Part shown: positions 20,790-29,271 of the stretch, piece by piece | How the letters are laid out: the number at the start of each line of letters is the position of its first letter | How positions within the stretch are numbered: position 1 is the stretch's first letter | Origin: Thalassospira lucentensis MCCC 1A00383 = DSM 14000 | GTDB taxonomy: Bacteria; Pseudomonadota; Alphaproteobacteria; Rhodospirillales; Thalassospiraceae | Direction: 5' to 3' | NCBI RefSeq assembly: GCF_000421265.1 | Contig: NZ_ATWN01000009.1 | Span: 164,168-228,167, forward strand | DNA: 64,000 nucleotides | The notes under the pieces: model-generated | The model's database searches: none | Seen by the model: only the letters and a program-made list of their open reading frames with translations | What the model was told of the DNA's origin: nothing | Position numbers and translations under genes: made by a program

Positions 20790-20810
20790 ATAGCACCCGC
20801 AAGATAAAGA

Positions 20811-20835
20811 AAAAGCCGGGTTTCCCCCGGCTTTT
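20811..20835. terminator. bidirectional terminator
   Basis: AAAAGCCGGG and CCCGGCTTTT flank a short TTTCC loop between the convergent LysR and Gfo/Idh genes. Confidence 0.88.
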
Positions 20836-20873
20836 GTTCTTTGATGAGACGGTTCGCGTCGATGGCGCCGGCC

Positions 20874-21878
20874 TTAGCGTGGAGAAACCATTTCCCAGCT
20901 ACCGGTTTTGGCTGAACGCGCCATGGCATCCAAAATCTGCATATTGGCAATGCCGTCTTCGATCGGATAATCCACCGGACTTTCGCCCTTGAAGATCGCC
21001 GTCGCGGACTCACCTTGCAGGGTATAGTGATTGCAAATCGGGAATTTGATTTCGCGTGCGTCGTCAAAGCCCGGCTGTTTCTGCCCGGCAACGCGAATGA
21101 TCGCTGGATTTTCCGGGATCGGGTTAAACGGCATCAGGATTTCAATCCGGCCTTCCGTGCCCAGAATATGCACGCGCTGAACTGCGGCGGACTGTGTGCC
21201 ACAGACAAAGCTGGCCTGAAGCCCCGATCCAAAATCAAGCATGCCTGACACAAGCCGATCCGTGCCAAATTTCGGGTCTTTGTCCATCAGGGACACCACC
21301 CGGATCGGTTCCTTGCCCGTGACATAGCGCGGACCAACAATGCAGTAACAGCCGATATCAAGCAAACCGCCGCCGCCGATATCCTTCTTGTTGCGCACAT
21401 TGTTCGGATCGGCATTGAAATAGGTAAAGATGCTTTGCACGGTGGTCAGCTCGCCGATCTGACCACTTTCAATGATCTTGCGCGCCTCAACCCATTGCAG
21501 ATGATGGCGGACCATAAAGGCCTCAAGCACCTGTTTACCGCTTTTGTCGCGTGCTTCGATCAGGCGCTTGGCATCATTGGTGTCGAGGCCAATCGGCTTT
21601 TCACACAGAACATGCTTGCCTGCTTCAAGTGCCTTGATGGTCCATTCGACATGCAAGTGGTTGGGCAGGGGATTGTAAATTGCCTCAATCGACGGATCGG
21701 CCAGAAGCTCCTCATAGGAGCCATAGGCGCGCGGGATGCGAAGATTTTCGGCAACCTCGCGGGTTTTCCCAAGATCGCGGCCGGCAATCGCCAGTATTTC
21801 GAGCTGATCGCTTTCCTGCATGGCCGGGATGACTTTTTCCGTGCCAATCTTGGCGGTGCTGATAACGCCCCACTTCAT
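20874..21878 (-). CDS. Gfo/Idh/MocA-family oxidoreductase
   Basis: A 334-residue NAD(P)-dependent sugar or polyol dehydrogenase-like protein. The ATG at 21878 is chosen because GGAG lies 9 bases before it and the Rossmann start then reads MKWGVISTAKIGTEKVIPAM. The diagnostic CEKPIGL motif (catalytic lysine) and GGGGLLDIGCYC in the substrate domain are clear. Substrate unknown; relatives oxidise sugars, inositol or xylose. No neighbouring transporter points to a pathway. Confidence 0.87.
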   Translation of the reverse strand: MKWGVISTAKIGTEKVIPAMQESDQLEILAIAGRDLGKTREVAENLRIPRAYGSYEELLADPSIEAIYNPLPNHLHVEWTIKALEAGKHVLCEKPIGLDTNDAKRLIEARDKSGKQVLEAFMVRHHLQWVEARKIIESGQIGELTTVQSIFTYFNADPNNVRNKKDIGGGGLLDIGCYCIVGPRYVTGKEPIRVVSLMDKDPKFGTDRLVSGMLDFGSGLQASFVCGTQSAAVQRVHILGTEGRIEILMPFNPIPENPAIIRVAGQKQPGFDDAREIKFPICNHYTLQGESATAIFKGESPVDYPIEDGIANMQILDAMARSAKTGSWEMVSPR

Positions 21879-22167
21879 TCCGATACTCCGTCTGTTTTTC
21901 TCGTTCGTGGCCTGCATGGATAAACACAGGCAGTCCTGATCTTCGGCGTCGCAATCAGCCCTTGGCCGAGCGCGATACCAACAGGATGTGGTATTGAATT
22001 GAATTAATTAAGGCATATGACGTGACATGCAAGATGTTCGGACGGGTAGGTTGGGGCATTTGTGACCAAATCAATCGCGATTTACCGACGGCGATACTCA
22101 AAGGCCGCAAAAATCGGCGCTTTGTGCTTTGTTGGGGAAAACGCTGCAAAAAAGTCAAAATATGCGC

Positions 22168-22196
22168 TTGACGTTGGGGGCCTCGGGCCATATAAA
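22168..22196 (+). promoter_or_regulatory. tRNA-His promoter
   Basis: TTGACG, 17 bases, TATAAA: a near-consensus housekeeping promoter ending 14 bases before the mature tRNA. The rest of the 21879-22210 gap shows no gene. Confidence 0.85.
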
Positions 22197-22210
22197 CCGC
22201 GCCACACGAT

Positions 22211-22288
22211 GGCGGGTGTAGCTCAGTCGGTTAGAGCGCCAGTTTGTGGCACTGGAGGCCGTGGGTTCAATCCCCATCACTCGCCCCA
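22211..22288 (+). tRNA. tRNA-His (GTG anticodon)
   Basis: Full cloverleaf: acceptor GCGGGTG pairs with CACTCGC (one G-U), the extra 5' G at 22211 pairs with discriminator C as in all tRNA-His, the anticodon stem CCAGT/ACTGG encloses loop TTGTGGC with anticodon GTG, and the T-loop GTTCAATCC is normal. The CCA end is encoded (22286-22288). Confidence 0.97.
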
Positions 22289-22290
22289 TT

Positions 22291-22325
22291 GTGAAAAGGT
22301 CAGGCAGAAATGCCTGGCCTTTTTC
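22291..22325 (+). terminator. terminator of tRNA-His
   Basis: AAAAGGTCAGGCA, loop GAAA, TGCCTGGCCTTTTT. The stem contains one G-U type mismatch. A better complement to its 5' arm lies 1.28 kb downstream at 23583-23598. Confidence 0.9.
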
Positions 22326-22521
22326 GGTTCTGGTTACAAAACGCTGCGACACGGTCTTGTCCGATTTTGGTTTGGTGTCACATTGTTGACTAAATAATTC
22401 CAAATAATGGATTTTTCTTCCGGGCCGATTGGCTGGAAAGTTGTGCGTTGCAGCCCGTGGTCATATGGACTGCGAATAGTTTGGGCACGCACATGATCCC
22501 GACCTCCAAGGACTGATGGAT

Positions 22522-23532
22522 ATGCCCAGCGACAGACCTCATCCGATGCTGACCCGTCGTGCCTTTTCGGCGACCCTTCTGGGCGCGATGGCCGTTCCCC
22601 TTGTGGCCCGGGCCTTCGCACAGGCGCCGTCCGACATCCCTTCGCGAATTGCTGTCATGTCCCAGCTTCATGCAATTCTGGTACAGCGCGGTGACGAGAT
22701 CATCGTCGCCGAAGCACCCCGCGGCCGCGGCTTGGATCGGGTTGCGAATATCAAGTCCTGCTCAAAAAGCATCGTCGGTCTGCTGACGGGTAATGCAATC
22801 GCGCAAGGCTCGATCCCCTCGGTCGATGCCACCATCGGCGAAATAGCGCCGTCTATCATTCCTTCGGATGCCACCCCCGGTGTAGAAGACTTGACCATCG
22901 AAGAACTGTTGACGCTCAGGGCCGGGCTTGAAGGCACATCAGGGAGAAACTACGGCGCTTGGGTCAATTCCGAAGACTGGGTTGCCTTTGCGCTGCGCCG
23001 CCCGATGGTCGCAAGCCCGGGCGGGCGTATGATCTATTCCACCGGCACCACGCATATCCTTGGCGCTGTCCTCGCGGTTGCGACAGGAAAAAGCCTGCTC
23101 GCGCAGGCGCGCACTGTCCTTGGTCAGCCGCTCGGCATTGAAATTCCAGCTTGGACACAGGATCCGCAGGGCTACTATTTCGGCGGGAACGAGATGGCGC
23201 TGACGCCGCGCGGGATGTTGCGCATCGCGGCTCTTATGCGTGACCAAGGCCAGTTCGATGGTGACCAGATCATTCCGGCCGACTGGATCGACCAGTCAAC
23301 CCAAGCCCGCACCCGATCACCTTATTCGGGCTTTGATTATGGCTATGGCTGGTTCCTGACCCGCAGCGGCTTCATTATCGCACGCGGCTATGGCGGCCAA
23401 ATCATCGCGGCACATCCAGAACAGGACCTGGCCGTGGCCATAACCTCTGATCCGACGTCGCCCGCACGATCAGGCGGATATTTTGGGCAACTGATGGATC
23501 TGCTCGAGGGGCCAGTGCTTTCACTGGCCTGA
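22522..23532 (+). CDS. Tat-exported serine hydrolase (beta-lactamase/EstB-like fold)
   Basis: About 336 residues of the class C beta-lactamase-like hydrolase family. ATG 22522 is 9 bases after AAGGA; ATG 22516 is also possible. A Tat signal is visible (LTRRAFSATLLGAMAVPLVA, cleavage near AFA). Counting from the ATG at 22516, the SxxK nucleophile is S81-C-S-K84 and the second motif is Y174-S-T rather than the common YxN; residues GYGGQIIAAHP near the C-terminus fit the third box. It would cleave ester or amide bonds in the periplasm; it need not be a resistance enzyme. The gene is clearly GC-richer than its surroundings and lies between the tRNA-His terminator and a copy of its arm, so recent acquisition is plausible. 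Confidence 0.82.
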   Translation: MPSDRPHPMLTRRAFSATLLGAMAVPLVARAFAQAPSDIPSRIAVMSQLHAILVQRGDEIIVAEAPRGRGLDRVANIKSCSKSIVGLLTGNAIAQGSIPSVDATIGEIAPSIIPSDATPGVEDLTIEELLTLRAGLEGTSGRNYGAWVNSEDWVAFALRRPMVASPGGRMIYSTGTTHILGAVLAVATGKSLLAQARTVLGQPLGIEIPAWTQDPQGYYFGGNEMALTPRGMLRIAALMRDQGQFDGDQIIPADWIDQSTQARTRSPYSGFDYGYGWFLTRSGFIIARGYGGQIIAAHPEQDLAVAITSDPTSPARSGGYFGQLMDLLEGPVLSLA

Positions 23533-23556
23533 CAGAAGCGACAGAGAGTATGTAAA

Positions 23557-23598
23557 AAGGGGCGGGCAGGATGGGGCGGAAATGCCTGACCTTTTCAC
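23557..23598. repeat. second copy of tRNA-His terminator arm; imperfect bidirectional terminator
   Basis: GAAATGCCTGACCTTTT at 23579-23595 repeats 16 of 17 bases of 22307-22323, and TGCCTGACCTTTTCAC (23583-23598) is the exact complement of the 5' arm GTGAAAAGGTCAGGCA at 22291-22306. Upstream AAAAAGGGGCGGGCA can pair imperfectly with it, so it may also end transcription of the two convergent genes here. Confidence 0.7.
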
Positions 23599-23601
23599 GT
23601 T

Positions 23602-24321
23602 TTAGGCTTTGGTCAGCTTTAGTGTGGCGCTCTGCAGATTTTGGTACAATTCATCTAACTGTGGCCAGCATTGGTTTATGTCGTCGAGAGCGTTGAGAAC
23701 GGTTTCTATGGTGCTTTCCGGATCTGTTATATTCCCGGATTTTAGTCGTAGTTCAATGTCATTAATGGCTGCGATTGCTACTGTCATTTTGCCTGAAATA
23801 TCGTCAACTGCGTATATTAAAGACATGTTTTCGATATTGTTGCGTGGAACAGCATCAAGCATGTCTAATACTTCCTTGATAAAGCATCTAAGTGGATCAA
23901 TGTGCTGAGTTAGATGCTTCTTTAGAAAGAGAATCTTCTCAGATGCAGTGTCGTCCGAAAGCCTAATCTTGAGTTGGGCCGAAACAATTGGATTCCAAGG
24001 CGCTGAAAATTTTACTGCTCGAACAGCGCGCCTAATTTCATGAAGACTCGCGAGGAAATGCAGTTGTTTTTGACTCTTGTTGTCTTCTCTCCGCTGAAAC
24101 CAAAAAAGAGCAATTGCTATAAAGGAGCCAAAAAACGAGCCGATTAACGATTGCCAGTGATCTAGCCAGTTCACCAAAAAACCTCCGTACAAGTTGAAAA
24201 AGCCCCAGCAACCAAATGCCAAAAGAGCAAGTATGGGTATCTTTATCACAAGAAAGATAAGCCCGTTCAGTGGCAACTTGCACTCCTTTAAAGTGTGGCG
24301 TGGTGAACATCGAAACTTCAT
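23602..24321 (-). CDS. hypothetical membrane protein, low GC
   Basis: 239 residues with two N-terminal membrane segments (LIFLVIKIPILALLAFGCWG and SLIGSFFGSFIAIALFWF) and a long soluble, helical C-terminal part that ends LDELYQNLQSATLKLTKA. The base composition is distinctly AT-richer than pyrC next door, with codons unlike the neighbours, a sign of transfer. I do not recognise a family; the layout resembles small accessory membrane proteins of islands. The ribosome site before ATG 24321 is weak (GGAA). It converges on the serine hydrolase gene. Confidence 0.7.
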   Translation of the reverse strand: MKFRCSPRHTLKECKLPLNGLIFLVIKIPILALLAFGCWGFFNLYGGFLVNWLDHWQSLIGSFFGSFIAIALFWFQRREDNKSQKQLHFLASLHEIRRAVRAVKFSAPWNPIVSAQLKIRLSDDTASEKILFLKKHLTQHIDPLRCFIKEVLDMLDAVPRNNIENMSLIYAVDDISGKMTVAIAAINDIELRLKSGNITDPESTIETVLNALDDINQCWPQLDELYQNLQSATLKLTKA

Positions 24322-24401
24322 AATTCCATAATGATGGCCAATCTGCTAGGTAACGCTCCATATTTCCCAAACGGGTTCATTGCTTGCCAGGAGATCGCCC
24401 T

Positions 24402-25445
24402 ATGTCGACCAATCGCATCACCCTTCGCCGTCCCGATGACTGGCATTTGCATTTGCGCGATGGCGATATGCTGAAATCGGTGATTGGCGAGACGTCCGAG
24501 CATTTTGCCCGTGCGATCATCATGCCCAATCTGGTGCCCCCGGTGGTCAAAACCGCCGATGCCGTTGCCTATCGCGACCGTATTACAGCCGTGATCCCTC
24601 AGGGGCATGATTTCACCCCGCTTATGACCCTTTATCTGACCGAGGGCAGCAATCCCGATGATATCGAGGAAGGCTATAAGGCCGGTGTGATCACGGCCCT
24701 CAAGCTCTACCCGGCCGGGGCGACGACCAATTCCGACAGTGGCGTGCGTGATTTTGACAAGGCAATGCCTGCGTTGGAGCGTATGGCCGAGCTTGGCATT
24801 CCGTTGTGTGTGCACGGCGAAGTCACCGATGCGGATGTTGATATTTTCGACCGTGAAGCGGTGTTTATCGACCGGGTTCTTGACCCCTTGCGCAAGCGGG
24901 TGCCGGACTTGCGCGTGATTATGGAGCATATCACCACCGAAAACGGTGTTGAGTATGTCAAGGCGCACGACAAGAACCTTGGTGCGACCATCACAACCCA
25001 TCATCTGATCATTAATCGCAATGCCATTCTGGTTGGCGGCATTCATCCGCATATGTATTGCCTGCCCGTGGCCAAGCGTGAAAAGCATCGCTTGGCGCTG
25101 CGTGCGGCGGCAACATCGGGTGATACGCGATTCTTCTTGGGTACTGACTCAGCCCCGCATACCGATGAACGCAAGGAAAGCCCATGTGGCTGTGCCGGTA
25201 TCTTTACCGCCAATAACACCGTGCAGCTTTTAGCGCATGTGTTTGAGCAGGAAGACGCGCTTGATAAGCTCGAAGGCTTTGCCTCACTCAATGGCCCGCA
25301 GTTTTATGGCCTGCCGCTGAATGGCGATAAGATCACGCTGGAAAAGCGCGCTGAACCGGCCAAGTTTGCTGAGAAGATCGAAACGGGCGAAGGTCCGGTG
25401 ACGGTGTTTAATCCCGGCTTTGATGTGTTCTGGCATTACGCCTGA
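24402..25445 (+). CDS. pyrC: dihydroorotase
   Basis: Third step of de novo pyrimidine synthesis: carbamoyl-aspartate to dihydroorotate. 347 residues from the ATG at 24402 (AGGAG 8 bases upstream), matching the E. coli PyrC type. Zinc ligands are seen in [10 protein letters not shown], the carbamylated lysine in [13 protein letters not shown], histidines in CVHGEVTD and ITTHHLI, and the aspartate in LGTDSAPH. No linked pyr genes in the window except upp at 62138. Confidence 0.95.
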   Translation: MSTNRITLRRPDDWHLHLRDGDMLKSVIGETSEHFARAIIMPNLVPPVVKTADAVAYRDRITAVIPQGHDFTPLMTLYLTEGSNPDDIEEGYKAGVITALKLYPAGATTNSDSGVRDFDKAMPALERMAELGIPLCVHGEVTDADVDIFDREAVFIDRVLDPLRKRVPDLRVIMEHITTENGVEYVKAHDKNLGATITTHHLIINRNAILVGGIHPHMYCLPVAKREKHRLALRAAATSGDTRFFLGTDSAPHTDERKESPCGCAGIFTANNTVQLLAHVFEQEDALDKLEGFASLNGPQFYGLPLNGDKITLEKRAEPAKFAEKIETGEGPVTVFNPGFDVFWHYA

Positions 25446-25466
25446 TCACCTGCGATCAATCCATAT

Positions 25467-25497
25467 AAAAGGCGGCTCCAATGTGGGCCGCTTTTTT
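25467..25497 (+). terminator. rho-independent terminator after pyrC
   Basis: GGCGGC and GCCGC arms flank TCCAATGTGG and end in TTTTTT, just after pyrC and before the convergent gene. Confidence 0.85.
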
Positions 25498-25517
25498 GTT
25501 GTGTGGTCGGCTGGGGG

Positions 25518-26456
25518 TTAACCGCTCAAATCAACGGTGCCGGGGGCGGCATTGAGGCCAATTGTGTTGCGGTAGCTTTCTGCTGCGGCGCTGGCCTGTG
25601 ATGCGATCATGGTCGAGATATTCTTTGAGGCGCCTTTGGCGACGTTAAAATCGGCGGCCGAACTGCCCGGAACCGATGCCGCGCGCGAAATGGCGGCCTG
25701 ATTGGCAATGGCGGCAATGCCATCCAATCCCTGAAGCGGATGGATGCTGACTTTCCCGCCCGTGGCATAAAGCCGCCCGTCTGGCCCCGCACTATAGCTG
25801 TAGCTGATCATGCCGGCATTGGCTCCGGCCAAGGTCTGATGGCTTTCTTCTTCGGTGCGAACGATGGCATCACGCGCACTTAATTCCTGAATAATCTCGC
25901 GTTCGCTGGCGGTTAAAATCGCCGGATTGGATGTTGGTTGCCGTGCGCTTTGGGGTGTTGCTTCGCGCTCCTGCTGCTGGCGTTCGGTCGGGCTTTGGGT
26001 GTCGGTTTGCTGGGATGCGGCTTCGCCGTCAATATCGCGCGGATCAAGTTGCTGAATGATGGTAACGACCGAGGCAGCACTTTGGATCGGCGCAGTTCGC
26101 TGGGGCGGCGGTGGTGCGGCTGGGGCTTGCGGCACGGCAGGTTGCCCGCCAGCACCTTGTCCAGCCGCACTTTGCCCCGTAGCACTTTGGCTGTTGAGTG
26201 CTTGCACGGATGTGGTTTGCGTTGCTTGCTGATAGGATGGCGGCGAGGATGCAGGCGGCAGCGGTTTCGGGGCGTTTGAGGCCAGCGGAACAATCGCAAC
26301 GGCGGCGGGCTGTGTCGATGGCGCAACGGTATTTGTTCCGCCCGATCCATTGACCGTCGGTTGGCTCCCGGAGCCGGGCAGGGCGCGTGTGGCTATGACT
26401 TGGCCAAGTTGCCCACCACTTCCGGGGATAACCTGTATAGCACCTGCCTGTATCAT
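25518..26456 (-). CDS. SprA-related putative metalloprotease homologue with degenerate HExxH
   Basis: About 312 residues. The first ~170 are low-complexity, rich in Q, A, P, S and G. The C-terminal part matches the SprA-related family: LTASEREIIQELSARDAIVR, then GMISYSYSAGPDGRLYATGG and KVSIHPLQG. In that family the first block continues with HExxH; here positions 202-206 read EEESH, so the first zinc histidine is glutamate while E203 and H206 remain. The protein may be catalytically dead. No signal peptide. The ATG at 26456 is used; a TTG six codons earlier is possible. Confidence 0.7.
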   Translation of the reverse strand: MIQAGAIQVIPGSGGQLGQVIATRALPGSGSQPTVNGSGGTNTVAPSTQPAAVAIVPLASNAPKPLPPASSPPSYQQATQTTSVQALNSQSATGQSAAGQGAGGQPAVPQAPAAPPPPQRTAPIQSAASVVTIIQQLDPRDIDGEAASQQTDTQSPTERQQQEREATPQSARQPTSNPAILTASEREIIQELSARDAIVRTEEESHQTLAGANAGMISYSYSAGPDGRLYATGGKVSIHPLQGLDGIAAIANQAAISRAASVPGSSAADFNVAKGASKNISTMIASQASAAAESYRNTIGLNAAPGTVDLSG

Positions 26457-26640
26457 GGGGCCATTATAACCCAACCTTGGGTTAAATGTATATACGGCCG
26501 ATGGATGAAATGCCTGACTTAACCAATTGATTTTGCGTCCGGGGCGATCACGTTGGTTTGATGTGACTGTGTCTATGGGGCAAGGCTATCAATGGTTTTT
26601 GCGAAAAGCAGTTGGAAGCTTGCTGCAATCACGTTGGAAT

Positions 26641-27486
26641 ATGGTGTCGATAATGCGTGTCTCGATCTTTATGGTTTTGGTCTTGTTGCTGTGCCCCGGC
26701 GTTGCGCGCAGTGCACCTGATGCCGACCTTTGGCCCGATTGGCAGGCCCATGATCCGCAAAGCACGGATAAGGTGGATCACAGCGCATGGCAAAACGTTC
26801 TGGATCGGTATCTTGTGGTGTTTGAACCCGGCGTCACCGCGTTTGACTATGCGTCGGCCAAGTCAGGCGGTTATGACGCAATATCGGGCTATATCGCATC
26901 CATGGCGCAGGTTGGCGTTGATGAACTCAACCGTGATCAGCAATTTGCCTATTGGGTTAATTTATATAACGCTCTGACGGTGCAGGTGGTACTTGATCAC
27001 TATCCGGTCACATCAATCCGCGATATCAACATTTCGCCGGGGCTGTTTTCATCCGGGCCGTGGGGCAAAAAGCTTATAACGGTCGAAGGACGCACGCTCA
27101 GCCTTGATGATATCGAACATCGTATCTTGCGCCCGATCTGGCACGACCCGCGCATTCATTATGCGGTCAATTGTGCGTCCATTGGCTGTCCGGCATTGGC
27201 GCCAAAGGCCTATGATGCAGACATGCTTTACGCGCAGCTTGATCAGGCGGCCAAGGGTTTCATCAATCATCCCCGGTCTGTGCGCCGCAATGGGGATGGG
27301 GCGTTTGTGCTGTCACAGCTGTATGATTGGTATCGGGATGATTTTGGCAAAAGTGATGCGGATTTCATCAGTCATTTAACCCGCTATGCCGGACCGGAGC
27401 TTGCCGCACAGCTAAAAGCAGATGCGCCGCGTTTGGATATTTCCGGGTATGAATATGACTGGACGTTAAACGCCGCCACCAAATGA
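26641..27486 (+). CDS. DUF547 domain protein, exported
   Basis: About 281 residues with an N-terminal signal peptide (MRVSIFMVLVLLLCPGVARSA). The DUF547 domain is clear from FAYWVNLYNALTVQVVL, DHYPVTSIRDI and HYAVNCASIGCPAL, the last containing paired cysteines. Function of the domain is unknown, although its fold is thought to be related to papain-like/transglutaminase proteins. The start is among several ATGs (26641, 26653); the open frame extends further upstream without a ribosome site. Single gene, periplasmic by inference. Confidence 0.83.
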   Translation: MVSIMRVSIFMVLVLLLCPGVARSAPDADLWPDWQAHDPQSTDKVDHSAWQNVLDRYLVVFEPGVTAFDYASAKSGGYDAISGYIASMAQVGVDELNRDQQFAYWVNLYNALTVQVVLDHYPVTSIRDINISPGLFSSGPWGKKLITVEGRTLSLDDIEHRILRPIWHDPRIHYAVNCASIGCPALAPKAYDADMLYAQLDQAAKGFINHPRSVRRNGDGAFVLSQLYDWYRDDFGKSDADFISHLTRYAGPELAAQLKADAPRLDISGYEYDWTLNAATK

Positions 27487-27519
27487 TGCATGGCGGGCAG
27501 GGCGCCAAACCGTCTTGGC

Positions 27520-27756
27520 TCAGGCGGCTTTGTGGCGTGCGCCGCCGTTGATCGGGCGCGGCGTGCCCCAACGTTTGCTGGTGCCATCAACGGATTTCTT
27601 GTGTGCGCTGGCCGGCATGTCGGGGCGGTTTAGATTTACTTGTTCCATCGTGTGACGAACGTCACTGGCAGAAATACCATCATAGCGCATTAATGTCTGC
27701 ACGATCGGGTCGGCAAGCATATCTTCGACCGACAATTCCTGATCAACGTAACTCAT
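27520..27756 (-). CDS. hypothetical small protein, 78 residues
   Basis: A short acidic-then-basic protein: VEDMLADPIVQTLMRYDGIS is followed by DVRHTMEQVNLNRPDM and a lysine/arginine-rich tail. No membrane segment or signal. The DPxxxxLMxxDG pattern resembles small alphaproteobacterial proteins of unknown function. It converges on the DUF547 gene with 33 bp between, and a Fur-box-like element is found 31-56 bases upstream of its start. Confidence 0.62.
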   Translation of the reverse strand: MSYVDQELSVEDMLADPIVQTLMRYDGISASDVRHTMEQVNLNRPDMPASAHKKSVDGTSKRWGTPRPINGGARHKAA

Positions 27757-27786
27757 CTGCTCATATCCCGTTTTTTGTTATTCGCA

Positions 27787-27812
27787 GCATAATGATATTG
27801 AAAGTCATTCGC
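27787..27812 (-). promoter_or_regulatory. possible Fur-box-like operator
   Basis: CATAATGATATTGAAAGTC matches 13 of 19 positions of the classical Fur consensus by my count, and AATGA...TCATT forms an inverted repeat. It lies just upstream of the 78-residue gene. Confidence 0.35.
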
Positions 27813-28110
27813 AATTAAAAAGTTGTGTCTGAAGCATTTTTCTCGATCTTTCCGATCATTTTCTAGGCCGTCATCCCAATCACCTTAAGCTATCCATCTT
27901 CACGGCGTGCGTTTGTGGGCGGGGTTGCCAGCCGTTTGTTGGCCTCCATGCTCCGACAGGGTCGTTAACGCCACAGCTTCAAAGTGTTATGGGGGCAAAC
28001 CCCGTGCCGCTATTTTCTTGATTCTTTGATGCCTGACCTCTAACGCTGTAATCCGGTTTTATTACCGTTGTTATAAAGCCCAATAAATATGGCAAAAACA
28101 GGCTCTGAAG
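27813..28110. other. intergenic region before EamA transporter gene
   Basis: About 300 bp without a supported gene. It should contain the promoter for the transporter at 28111. No strong promoter, hairpin or repeat was found. Confidence 0.5.
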
Positions 28111-29106
28111 ATGACACGTCCGGGAATTCGCGAATATGTTCTGCTGCTGCTTTTGGCCGGTATGTGGGGCAGCTCGTTCACCTTTATCAAAATTGGCGTT
28201 CATGCCTATTCGCCGCTGGTGGTTGCAGGCGGACGTTTGACGTTTGCCGCACTTGTGCTGTGGGGGTTTGCATGGGTACGTAAATCCGAACTGCCCAAGG
28301 GCAAAAAAGCATGGGTTTCGACCTTTTTCATTGCGCTGATTGGTAACGCGATACCGTTCTTTTTGATCAGCTATGGCGAAACCCAGGTTGATGCCGGTCT
28401 GGCGGCCATTTTGATGTCCACCGTCCCGCTGACGGCTGTGGTGCTTGCGCACTTCTTTACCGCCGATGAGAAGCTGACACTGGGCAAGGTGGTCGGGATT
28501 ATTCTCGGCACAATCGGGGTTGTTGTTCTGGTTGGGCCGGAAACCCTGTCGGGGTTGGGCGGTGAGTTCCTGTTCCAGTTGGCGATCTTGATTGCCGCAG
28601 TCGGCTATGCCGTGTCATCGCTGATAACCCGGAACCTGCGCGATCAGCCGCGCATTGGGTCAACGGCCGTCATCCTGACATTCGCATCCTTGATGCTGAT
28701 GCCGTTTACATTGATCCTTGATCAGCCATGGACCATGACATGGGACGTCGAAGGCGCGCTTTCGATCATGTATCTTGGCGTGTTCCCGACCGGCATTGCG
28801 ATGTTCTTGATCCTGCAACTGGTTGCCGCAGCGGGCACCAGTTTTCTGGTGTTTAACAATTATCTTGTGCCCGCAGTCGGGGTGTTGATCAGCTTCCTTG
28901 TTCTGGGCGAAGTGCCCCAGCCAACCGCGATCCTGGCGATGGTGGTTATTCTTGCCGGGATTGCCGCATCGCAGGTGCGTTTCACACGAAAATCGCTACG
29001 GGTCGAAAACAGTGATACACAAGGTGATCCGATTGCGCCGGTGCTGGAAAAAGACACCCTTGAAAAATCCAGTCAGGTCAGTACGAAAAGCCAAAATAAG
29101 CGATAA
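28111..29106 (+). CDS. EamA/DMT-family transporter
   Basis: 331 residues with ten hydrophobic segments in two EamA halves: LLLLAGMWGSSFTFIKIG starts the first, and FQLAILIAAVGYAVSSLITR the second. A polar C-terminal tail of about 40 residues is unusual for the family. Inner-membrane exporter of amino acids or other metabolites by family knowledge; substrate unknown. The ribosome site is weak. The gene is intact, unlike the EamA remnant at 578-1494. Confidence 0.86.
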   Translation: MTRPGIREYVLLLLLAGMWGSSFTFIKIGVHAYSPLVVAGGRLTFAALVLWGFAWVRKSELPKGKKAWVSTFFIALIGNAIPFFLISYGETQVDAGLAAILMSTVPLTAVVLAHFFTADEKLTLGKVVGIILGTIGVVVLVGPETLSGLGGEFLFQLAILIAAVGYAVSSLITRNLRDQPRIGSTAVILTFASLMLMPFTLILDQPWTMTWDVEGALSIMYLGVFPTGIAMFLILQLVAAAGTSFLVFNNYLVPAVGVLISFLVLGEVPQPTAILAMVVILAGIAASQVRFTRKSLRVENSDTQGDPIAPVLEKDTLEKSSQVSTKSQNKR

Positions 29107-29271
29107 AAACCGAACTTTGTCGTCCAATGCGGACAGATGGGATTTGTCAATATTGTTTGTCGACGACAAACCTGATACTTTCCGCCTTTCTGGTCCGGCA
29201 TGTGCTTGAAAACAGGTACGTGTCACGCCGATTGAATCATTTCAGATCAAGCGTTTAAGAGGTCACGGCCT

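Noticed and set aside
22291..22325. Tail of tRNA-His as a classical attB with duplicated tRNA 3' end
   Set aside because: The repeated sequence lies in the terminator, not in the tRNA itself, and no integrase is present, so a standard tRNA attachment site cannot be claimed.
22522..23532. Antibiotic-resistance beta-lactamase
   Set aside because: The fold is related, but the YST motif and overall similarity fit general serine hydrolases; nothing supports resistance.
24318..25088. 256-codon open frame opposite pyrC
   Set aside because: Covers conserved pyrC sequence on the other strand; no recognisable protein features.
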